NCBI GenBank assembly: GCA_921293015.1
Contig: OV121081.1
Location: forward strand, 52,725,877 to 52,789,876
Reading direction: 5' to 3'
Length of the DNA: 64,000 nt
DNA from: Phorcus lineatus
Taxonomy: Eukaryota; Mollusca; Gastropoda; Trochida; Trochidae
Shown piece by piece: positions 1 to 11,300 of the stretch. A program made the position numbers and the translations under genes. Below the pieces are notes generated by a model, which saw only the letters and a list, made by a program, of their open reading frames with translations, did no database searches and was not told the origin of the DNA. Position 1 is the first letter of the stretch. The number at the start of each line of letters is the position of its first letter.

Positions 1-2331
1 CTCCAAGGGTATTTAAAACAGACTTGGTCGAATAACTAAAGTCAACTTGGAATGGAACGCATATCTTGATGATGAGATATCGACGAGAGTTTTATATAGA
101 GAGAAACTCACCGTCGTGCCTTTCGATGTCAAAACGCGATTTGATGAAAGTTACAAGTATTATGTTAATATGTTTGATAACAGATTCATCAAAAATATTT
201 TATTACGTTTCAGTGACAGGTATGCAACTTTACTGCCCTTAACTTTTAACGAAATGATGTCGTTCATTAAGGCCTCGTGTTAATGACAGCATGTCATTAC
301 TTGATCATGTTAAACAATTATCTATCTCAAAGCACTGTTCATGAGCTACTGTCAAAACGAAATTTCCAAATGTGATATCTCCAATGGAATACAAGTAATA
401 AAAGCGAAGTAATCTTACACCAAAATGTTATCGAAAGTTATGTATATTTTAGTAGACTTAAGCACACCCCAGCACCTAAATATACCACGCATATCTGATC
501 AGTGAAAAGTCTGTTAGCGATGACATTGATTTGTGCGATAAAGACCAATAGTATGTCAGTCGTTTCATTATCATAACAACTGAGAAACGCTATCACATAA
601 ACCTGGGTTACTAATAAGAACAAAAATGAACGTTCACAATAGAAAGTAAACCCATTATGAAGTAACCCGCTCTTAATTTCCTCTGCGAACTCTGTGTACA
701 TTCTGTTAATGATTTTGTATTAACGTAATGATAATTTGATTGTCGGTATTCTCTACACACTCCCATAACGACAAATGTGAGTAAATGCAATCTGCTGTTA
801 AACGAACTGTAGCGATTGTGTGGTTATGAACGAACAGTGCAAATTGTTTGAGTTAAATATCTGTTTGACGCTAACTGGCGTTTAATGTCGCAAGCATAAA
901 TGAGTCAACATCAAAGAGGTTGTCAAAAGATCATTTAATAACATACAGACATTAAAAAATGTATCTAAAAGAGTTTCACACAAGGTTTAACAAGTTAACT
1001 GTAATGTGGACAGTCTTTCGAAACTGATTTCGGCCCTAAGTACTCATGCATCACAGTTTATGATAATCACTTACTCTAGACGACTGACAAGGGGACGTTT
1101 GTTTAAAATTCAGTTCCAAAAAGGTTAGATTTTGAGCTTATTTATCATTGAAATTTGTGATTTCTCATTTCTAGTTTATATTTCAACCTTATTTTTAAGT
1201 GAATTAGAATTTCTAAGTGTTTACTACAGTTTTATACGCATGCTTTTCAGGAAATTCATTTTTGTTTTCAGTGTCTTCTTCGACGTCCCTGGTAGAGTGT
1301 AAGCTACCCGCTATTCACTCCATCTTGTTTCATCTGCTCTTCAGCAAGTTCAGCAATATTTCAGAGAATTCAACTAGGACGATCATTGATCATTAACTGA
1401 CAAATAGATACCATAGCACAATAACTGTTTTTCCTAGATTGGCTTTTCTATCTCATGTCTTTAAAAGAAGACATAATAATTTGACTAATTCAGTGTCAAA
1501 TTTAAAAATTAAAAGATGCAAGAGGCTATACGTAGGATGCTAAGAACAAACCATGTTTTTTAAGGAAATAACCCTTGTCAGTTTTTAGATAACAGTTGAA
1601 TATTTATTTTAAAAGACAAAGTATGCATTGTGTAATAAAGAATAATTAGAAATTTAGAATTTAGAAATGTTTGAAAGGTTTAGAAATCACACTGTGTTGC
1701 ATGATCTAAAGAGTGCCAAGAGGTTCAATAAAAGGGCTAAAAGAACTTAAAAACACACAAGACGTACATTGACACATAGGCGTAATAGTAAATGTTAAGA
1801 ATGCAGACAGAAAAATACCGAAACTCATAACTAAGCTAGCACAATTCCACTTAACGTTAATCAGATCACGTACACATATGTAAACAAAAGCTCCCTTAAC
1901 AAATAAGGTACAGCATAGGCACTGAATGGGATTGTTGACATAGTTGCTATGGCAACCTGCTCCCCTTATAGGCACGGCCAATATATGACCAGTAACTGGG
2001 CTTGAGAGACGGTACCTATGGAAGAGTGATAATGTGTCATGGTGAATACAATTCCATCATTAATTATCAATAGCATCATAGCTATTCTTTAGGATTCACA
2101 GTAGTATAACAAGCAATGAGTATTATAACACTACAGTCAAGTAGAAAGCTCTGTAACATTGGTTACGTTGGACTCATTGAAAAGGGCATCAGGACACTAC
2201 CAATTACTCAATTAAGAGCGTGGCTTTGAGTCTATAGCAGCTCCATTTAGTGACATTCCAACATCTGGCTTGGTTTGTGACCAGAGTCTCTCTGGAATTG
2301 CTGTGGACAATCAAAGGATACTATCAGAAAC
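1..2331. other. Intergenic DNA upstream of receptor gene 1
   Basis: AT-rich sequence with no gene I can support. An open stretch from about 17 to 283 on the plus strand (67% of it charged or aromatic residues by eye) does not resemble a family I know and has no convincing splice context. The only site that stands out is an RFX-like X-box near 1943. The 5' untranslated region and promoter of the first receptor gene must lie in the right part of this stretch, but no clear TATA box or initiator could be assigned. Confidence 0.6.
1943..1956 (+). promoter_or_regulatory. X-box-like (RFX) motif upstream of receptor gene 1
   Basis: The 14 bases GTTGCTATGGCAAC form an inverted repeat that matches the RFX X-box consensus GTNRCC(N0-3)RGYAAC at all but one position. 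It lies about 380 bp upstream of the start codon of the first receptor gene. RFX factors drive ciliated-neuron genes in animals, so regulation of a neuronal receptor is plausible, but this is motif matching only. Confidence 0.3.
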
Positions 2332-5300
2332 ATGTTGGATCGCGAGCAATACAACACCTTTCGTTATCTGTTCACTCTTTGGATTCTAGGTAAGTTTATT
2401 TTTGTAGATTGTATTCGTACTTTCATCCATAATTCATCATTAAGACGTCATATATGTCATCTTTTAACATCACATTTTGGCCAGAATAATTAACATTTAC
2501 TTAATTCCATTAACACCTTTGGAGAGTTCTCGTTTGGTGAGCTGCTGCCAATACTGTAAACGTTTAAATGGTGTATGTCTAAAATTATGATGAAATGCCA
2601 GTTAGTAACAATACTAAATAAATCATAAATAAATCACCATATTATACACAATAGATTTTGCATCCTTTTTTTAAAATGGAATGTTAACTTTGGCACAATT
2701 ATGTAGAACTGCAATTTCCATTACCTGCTCTGTTTCAGTATTTCATGAAATAATTTGGCAATGCTTCTGGTTTTCCAAGGTACAAATGCATAGCAAAATG
2801 TCTTTGTTAAACGTCTAAAGTAACAATAACACCATATGGCACCTTCTTCAATAAAATAAGCAATAACAATCTAACGTACTGTGTTAACGTACGATAATTG
2901 AAGGAAAGTGTATCCATTGTAAACCAGACATCGATGACGAGTATCACTTCGTTTTAGTTTGCCATTTATATTTTAATGTTCAACATCTTTGTAAACCTTA
3001 TTACTGGAAAAGTCGATTAAAACTAACACAGTTACTAAGCATAAAACATGATCATAAGCCATACTCTCTGTCACTTTAACGAAATACGATATTTTTCATT
3101 GGAGATCCAATAGATTAGCTTCAAAAGTTTTACATAAAAGATAACATTTTCCTTTTGACGGACTTTGAACACCAGAGTACCATGACTGTTTGAACTGGTC
3201 AATTAGTGTACTTATGAAATGATGTTTAACCAGTTGATGCAAGGAATAATTTGAGATTTGAGAACCAGACGGCCCTGAGAATATTTTTTACGGTTTTCAA
3301 TTGGTCGACTTCAACATCATGGTGAGATGACTTCAACGTACAGATGGAATTCGTTGATGAGTGAAATTTAGCATATTTTTCATCCCTTAAGTTTTGATTC
3401 AGCTGAAAAATTCTTTAGATAATTGGCAAGTGAAGAGCTTTCATTCCCTGGACAATGAATCAGTCTCGTTTGAAAGCCAGATACAATTCATAACATCGAA
3501 CACAATAATTTGTAGCAAAAAGAGAGATTTATTTTTCTGAATTGGTACTTGATTCAATCTTACCAAGAATAATCTAAATGTTAGTGTTCAAACTGATATT
3601 CATTGCTTGCAAGTCTGTAATTTTATTGTCAGTTCACTTAAGTTAGTACTCAAATGCCTGGTAAACACAATTAACTATTGCGTTTTCAGCTAAATAAACA
3701 ACTTTTATTTGAATATGGAAATCTGAATTGTCAATATCGAATTACTCCGCATGATTGTCGTTGTCTTTATTGATATATATAACAAGTGATTAGAGAAATA
3801 CCTGTGCATATATCAAATTGAATATGGCATACTTCAAAAACATGCATTTAGAGTTAGCAATGTCATCTAAATGCTGCTTACAAGTGCTGAATAAAAGTTC
3901 TTTTGAGCTTCGTGAAAATAGAATATGATATCATGTTGTTTAAGTTTAATGAATCAACCATAATACCTCAAAAGTTATTATAGAGTTTTGATAAGAAGAA
4001 GAAAACACACAGTATTATCAAACCGTTCATTCTTCTTAACACATTTGGCGTTGATTTATTCAATAACTCAAATTTCGGAAATATTTCATAAAATTATATT
4101 TTAGAAATAGTTTAATGACACAACATAGAATATATAATAAGTTTAATAAGTTGTCAATATTTATAACTTAAAAAGTAATCAATATTTTCTTGAAATGTTG
4201 TTTTTGTGCCTTTGCCTCTAATTGGCGATGCCAGAATTGTTTTCGATGTGTTACATATCCGTACTTTGCATATAAATATATATATAGTATAATTATGAAA
4301 TTTGTCCATCTTTTACTGTATTTAATGTCTTGCTTTGCTTTTATTTTGCTGTGCATTTACTATTTTTTTACAGAAGTACATAATTAACATTGAATATAAA
4401 CCAATATGTTAGTATGATGAGTTTTATGATTATAATCATGATTTTTCAAAACGATTCATGCCATGTATTTCCGAATATACAGATGAAAAAAATCAAATGA
4501 TCTAACTTACAATAAATAATGCTTAACTCATTTTACCAACAAGTAATGTTTTCAATCAAAACATGAAAACACTATCAATCTGAAATAATCAATTTCATTT
4601 ATAACCTTGTCTGAAAAAATGCGTTTCTTATTTCTCAAAGCGTCTATTCTTTCTTTGAGAGACATCCATACGTTGGATTGATTAAAGTGAACAAGTTCTT
4701 TAAATAATCAACTTGGTTATGTCAATTATCTACTTGGTTCATGCTATGCTGAATTTGGATATCAAATGTTTACACAATTTGATCTCTATCCATGAAATTT
4801 ATCCATGATTATATGACGATGAAGTTGTCATTGTGTAATTTCAGTGTCAAGTTGCTATGGAAACCAGACAGCACTTTTCAACAAACTTTTCGACAATTAT
4901 CACAAAGAAATCCGGCCAATCTGTGGGACAGATGTTCCTGTTGAGGTCAAGGTGGGGATAGCCATTAGGCAGGTCATTGAACTGGTCAGTATACCCCTTT
5001 TGTCGATAAGAACTTTCTTCAGATACTTCTTTTTTTTAATTTTTCATATCATTAGTCGAAAACACCCTTGAAAAGTGAACACACTATGTCAAAAAAATAG
5101 AATTGGTCAGGAGTTTACACCTGTAACATCCTCGGTCACCCAGGGTTCAATATACGGCTGACTCGAGCGATCGAAACCGCATTCAATGCAGTAAAAGCTC
5201 GCTTACAAGGTATGGATCACATAATACTTCATTTGAATAGTCATTTTACGAAATCGGAATACATAGGGATCGCGATAAAGTTGTATTTGTCGTTTATAGT

Positions 5301-8300
5301 ACGTATTCGACGGTTTGATTCGTATTCTATCAGTTTGAAAGCGATGTTTTTGTGAGGCAGGATTTTGGCGTACTCTCAAGAAAGCTTACCTTTTTCGATT
5401 TCTAAACAGTGTAGCTCGGTCAAAAGTGAACCGATTTTGATTATTTTACATTCTATCGAAAGGGGATTTATCAGGCTTCATGTGTGTGTATTGTTATATT
5501 AATCTGTATTGCATTTCCAAGTAGATTTCGTCCCGGAACAAGACGAGGGGTCCGAGGGCGTTACATCCCTTTAGTATTTATAAAGAAGAGATACCATTTT
5601 TATTTCATTATATATTATTATTATTATAATTTTCGGCGATACACGTCCCTGTGTAATAAACCATCTTTTGGTTATTGTTTCAAAACCAGACTCAAATGCG
5701 TTTTTTGTGTAAAGTTTATCCTGGTGAAACGTCCCAGGAGTAATAAAGTAAAGAGCATCGGGACATTCAGCCCTGGGGGGCCGAGGATGCACATGTAAGT
5801 GACTGTTTGAAAACCAAAAATATGATTCTGGGTGAAAATGTTAATGATGACAAAAGGATTTTAGTCATTCTAATAGATAGCAGTTAATGTTGCTGATAGT
5901 GTTGTTTCAAAAATGCAAGCATCATTTCATGGTTTATTACAATAAAAATGTGTCATATTTTTTTTCATCAACGGTAAACTTTTGGTGTCAAGGATTTGAT
6001 ATTACTACGTATGCGACACCGTATACCGTTAACCAGATTTCATATCAAAATTCTATCTTATCATAATCTGCTATCGTTTGGCATATCAAAGATAACAATC
6101 AGGGCCTGAATTTTCGAAGCTCTCTTAACACTAAGATAGTCGTTTTCGCTTTTCAATTCCAATCATCGTTTTCCAAATGGGGAAATAGGAAATTTAGGGA
6201 TTTACAACTTCTTTATTGCAAAGAGATGCGGCGTTTCGGTGTCAATACTAACAGCGGTAACATGTATGTTGTCAACTTCTAAAATGCCGCTCAAAGAAAT
6301 TATCCAAAAAGCTTTCAAAATTTGATAAACAGCAGGGATGTTCATTTTCATTCTCTCAAGTTTTAATGGGGTTTTAAGTTATCACTATCGATATTGTGTT
6401 AAAAGTGTGATATAAAACATTGTCGATGGTTATTTCCCTTATCTCAAGTTGCATGTTCCGGTGCTTGTCAGTTTCATATATACATCCTGTGCAAATGGAC
6501 ACACTAGCTTCGGACAATGAAAACCCATTTTCTTTTCAGCTTGACCATTAGAAACGGCCAAATCTATGGAATAGCCCAAAATATTAATCATTTACCGCGA
6601 TACACATTTCATTAATGGAACCACACTGTAAACAAGAATGTATAATTGTATGGGACGCGGATAATCCAGGCGTAATTGAAAATCAACCATGCATAATATT
6701 TGACATTGTAGGAGGGGGGACAGTGTGAAATAACGAGAATTAAAACCCAGAATGTCAATATTGATGTCACTTATATCCCTTACGGTTACGAGCGACTAAT
6801 GTCTGTCCCATGTCTTTCATTTGTAATAAATTGTGTTTTCTCTTACAGGATGAACCTAAACAAATAATGTCAATCAATGCCTGGCTTAGACTGGTGAGTA
6901 ACTTTAGGCTATACTTGTTATTATTAAATGCCATTGAGATCTGTAATCAATCGGCTTTTATCAAATAACAATAACTGACGTTATCATCTCCCCAGACACG
7001 TAATAATTGTTTACATGTTTGATCTATTTATATTCATGTTTCTAGGTTTGTGTTGGTACGTTCGGGTTGTTGTCTCAAATATTGTACTGTTAAAGATGTA
7101 TGCGTTCAAGTTATCTATAAGGTTACGACAATTGTGTGTTTGTATACTTGAGGAAACACAGGATATTACAAGAGGAACATATTCAGTATTTGATGTTAAG
7201 GAATATTTATGTAAACATCATATCGTCTCTAAGCATAGTTACACACAATCGTGGTTTGATTAAGAATAAGTATTTGAGTTCAAAGACGTTTACAAAGTTC
7301 AATCTTTGATGTTATTGAATAGTTATGTAAACATTAACTCTCCATTTAGCAATGTTACTATCAAATAGCCTTTAATATTACAAGAAAGTTGTATATACAA
7401 TTAAGACTTTGATGTTATTCAATAGTAAACTAGGTCGTGAAAGATATTAAATAGCAAACGTTTTTTATATGATAAAGCAATGATGATTTTAAATGCAAGA
7501 CATAGTGTATTAAAAGCACATCCTCAAAATTCATATAATCACATCTTTGGGATATTTTTACATCTTATATCTTGGTTAGATAACTATAAAAAAAATAATT
7601 AAGTATAGGTCTTATTTTATAAATACTGTGTAAGTAATTTGAATTTTTCTGTACCTAACCACCCCGTATGTAAATAATGAATCTCAATAGGGATGTATAC
7701 TACCAACATCTTGTTCCTTTTAATCAATTTCGTGATTAATTTGTTGTAATTAATTAACAGTACCTGACGTACGCCTAATTTCCCACAGTGAGGTGTTTTG
7801 AGGTTCTAACCTCTCTCTAGTGACCTCCCCTGATCAATAACAGGTGAAAAGCGGTATGGACTTTACTCACACGGGACTAAGCTGTACAGAGTTTCCATCA
7901 ATGCTTATTCGCGGTGAACAATATACTATGAGAGCGGAGACAATAACTTTATTTCTGATTGTAAGAGATCATTATCAAATCCATATTGCAATTATCCATT
8001 TATTCGTTATCTATTTCTCTATGCTTCGTCAGTTTTTGTATCTAATATCAGTCGTGATCAATCTTTCATATATTGTCGTTATCAATAATTGCTTTATGGT
8101 CATCGTCATTAAATGATCATTTATTATGATCTTTTTGTTATGATCAGCTCTTGATGTTCTTTGAATGCAAGCTACTAAAATAATCATTGTTTCCAATCTA
8201 TATTCCTGATTCAAACAGTATGTAATTCCTTAAAGAGAACTGAAACTATCTTCTTTAAAAACCAGAAATGACATTTACTTGGTAACTGTGAATAGATATT

Positions 8301-11300
8301 AACATACAAATGGCTTTTTCAAAAATGCACTTTTTATGATAAAAGATGTAAATTATGTTTGTATAGTTTTTAGATTCTATTTCAGAGAAGGGTGTCATCT
8401 TAAAAACTAAATTCGTTTGCAGAGGTGGCACGACTGTCATCTGACATGGGACCCCAACGATTTCGACAATGTCAGCAATATAATTGTTCCTTTTTCTCAA
8501 GTTTGGACACCTGACATCACTCTTTATGACAAGTGAGTATGAAAGCCATATTGAAAACATTTACTCCAAATTTTATCTTCATATTTTCACAAAACGAAAG
8601 TCTCTGTACATCACGGATTTTAGCACGTTGGCAATCAACGAACGTGTCATGTTACAAATCATTATCATACTATATAATGATACACCTTTGTGTTACGATA
8701 GGTGAAATTTGCTCTTTTCATCTGTATCTGTATCATTATCATCTCCATGGTGTAAATCCTTTCGAGATTTTCAGAACCTTTTTTGTACGATACTGTCTTT
8801 CACGAAAATGCCCTTTCCCTCTATTACTCCCTATTTATCTGATCATACATATCCCAAACCAACACGTTCGTAACATGACAAACCCTCGTAGCAAGCATGT
8901 GCACACTGCTCTATCATATCATGTGTACATTCTTTGCATCCTCCCTTATGTCTTTTGTCTATCAAACCTTAAAATCTAGGTTTCATATACTTGTATTTAA
9001 ATTTCTATCTTTTAATGCGTCACTTCACGCACCGTTTGACCTTGTGTCATATCACATGTCCCATGTTGATTCTGTCATAACAATCATTATTACCACATTT
9101 CATCGTTGTAAACCTTGTATTTTATCATAAATCTGACGTTAGTGTGACATATATGTTTTTGCATTTCCCCGAAACTGTATGTTTCTGTTGTTATGTCACT
9201 GTTTTATGTTTGGTCCAGGTAACACCCCCTATTTATGAGCCTATGTTCATTTATGCATGGTCCTGGTGTCATATCACCGTTCTGTGCATGTTCCCAGTGT
9301 CATATCAGCATTTACTACGTCTCTTTGGTGCCATATCTCCTCTATTAACTCTTTTCCTGGACGGTCTCCCCCAGTGCTGGCGAAGAGCTCGCGGGTCTCA
9401 AAGACTACAGACCATCGATCAGCTCTGACGGGTCTGTCAGCTACAACTTCCCGACCGTCATCAGCTCCCTGTGCAGGGTCGACGTCACCTACTTCCCTTT
9501 TGACACCCAGCGGTGTCCTCTCCCCTTCGGCTCTTGGGCATATCATGGGCTTCAGGCCAACATCACCAGTCTAGCATCAGAAGGCGACATGTCAAGTTTT
9601 AAAACTAACACCGAATGGGAGCTTGTCAGAGTGCCACAAAAAAGAACCGTCACTTACTATGGGTGTTGTCCGGAGCCATATCCTGACGTTACTTTCTACG
9701 TGACTCTGCGCCGAAAGCCGCTGTTTTACCTCCTGAACTTGTTGTTCCCCTGTATACTGATCAGTACTGTAGCTCTGCTGGGGTTCCTGTTGCCACCAGA
9801 CTCAGGGGAGAAGGTTTCACTGGAGATCACGGTCCTCCTCTCACTGGCCGTGTTCCTGCTAGTCGTTTCCGAGACTCTACCTCCATCATCAGAGAACTTT
9901 CCCTTCATTGGTAAGTACATGTACAGCCTTTCAAATCCTTATCACCTCACTCTTTGTACTTGACTTATAATGGATGTCTTAAGACTCAGATAATGTCTGT
10001 GTAGTTTTGACAGCTTACAGTTAAGATAAGTCATCTGATTGCACCGTACCAAGTTAACCGTAGCATGACAAAATTAAGTTATGGATAAACTCAGAAAATG
10101 TGGTCTTGTGAAAAGAACCCCAGCTGTACCAGACATCTTAAACATAAAAGAATTACAAATCGCTTACTACATAACGAGTAACTTATCCCAATGATAATCC
10201 TGATTATTGCCATGTCTCCTCAGGTATATATTTCTGCCTGGCAATGGTCCTGGTAACCTTCTCGACGGTGCTGACGGTCATCGTCCTGAACATCCACTTT
10301 AAGGGGCAGTTGGGCTATCCAGTACCGCGCTGGATCAAGAACCTGTTCTTGGGATCGCTGGCCAGGCTCCTGTGTGTCAGACACGAGGCCCTCGTTCATC
10401 CTGTTAAAGTCATGGCTAATGGACACGCCCACCATTTACAGGGAGACCTGGTCTTAAAAGATACAGGGGTGAGTTAACTTTGAACATAAGTCCCAAATAA
10501 ATTCTATGAAATATTTTAATTAATTAATTAATGCAAGGCTTTTTGAAATGGATATTTCTTTACTCATGTGGATTGGTAAAGTTTAACCTCCTGAATGAGG
10601 ACCTGGTGGCCGTTACACAAAACAACTTAACACTAATGTTAACCTTAGTGCCATCATTTAACATTGCACTAAGGCTACCTTAGTGACTTAAGGCCAATTA
10701 GTGTTTTGTGCAACGGGACGCAGAACTATATCAAAGGCTCTTATTTCAGTCAGGGGGGAAGACAAGTAGGAATATAGGAAAATTCTGAAATGTCATGATA
10801 ATACCTTGCACATGGTTTTATACTTCCAGCTTTATACCTTGGCCTTAATTTTTTAAAGACGTGAAATTTGGACAATAAATAATGTCCCACACTTTGATAT
10901 ACATTTATGATATGCGAAACATATTCAGTTACAGCTGCAGTCAAGAGTTTCATATTTGATTTCTGGGATATTCCTTGTGAATAAGACAAATAATAGTGAT
11001 AAACATCCATTCTCATTGGAATTGGTTTGTTTTTTAATTTTCTGATTTGGGTTTTATATGTTTTATACACTTGAAGAACTAATATAACGAACGTGTTAAT
11101 GTTAAAGTAAGGTTTTTTAAGGTGAATTCGATAATTATGACCTATAAGGTCATACTAATTCAATTTATAAATATATTATTGACCCTACATTTTAATATTT
11201 CGTTCCTGTTGTCTGTTTAACGTCACCTTTGCTGTATTGTGTATGAGTAATGTTTATCATTATTTACAGAGTAAATATGAGGTTTCCGTCAAACAGGTAA

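Noticed and set aside
17-283. An open stretch on the plus strand at the very start of the window (…EWNAYLDDEISTRV…)
   Set aside because: No recognisable family, no good acceptor or partner exon; the upstream part is cut off. It might be an exon of a gene lying to the left, but I cannot support it.
6098-6150. A short stretch (CCTGAATTTTCGAAG, CTCTTAACACTAAGATAG) resembling half of a palindromic MITE
   Set aside because: I recall similar sequences from molluscan MITEs, but only one half is visible and no ends or flanking duplication could be found.
8255-9550. Several 70-150 codon open frames in intron 4 of receptor gene 1 (both strands)
   Set aside because: Cys/His/Tyr-rich, low-complexity translations typical of AT-rich intron; only the segments at 8423-8532 and from 9375 match the receptor family.
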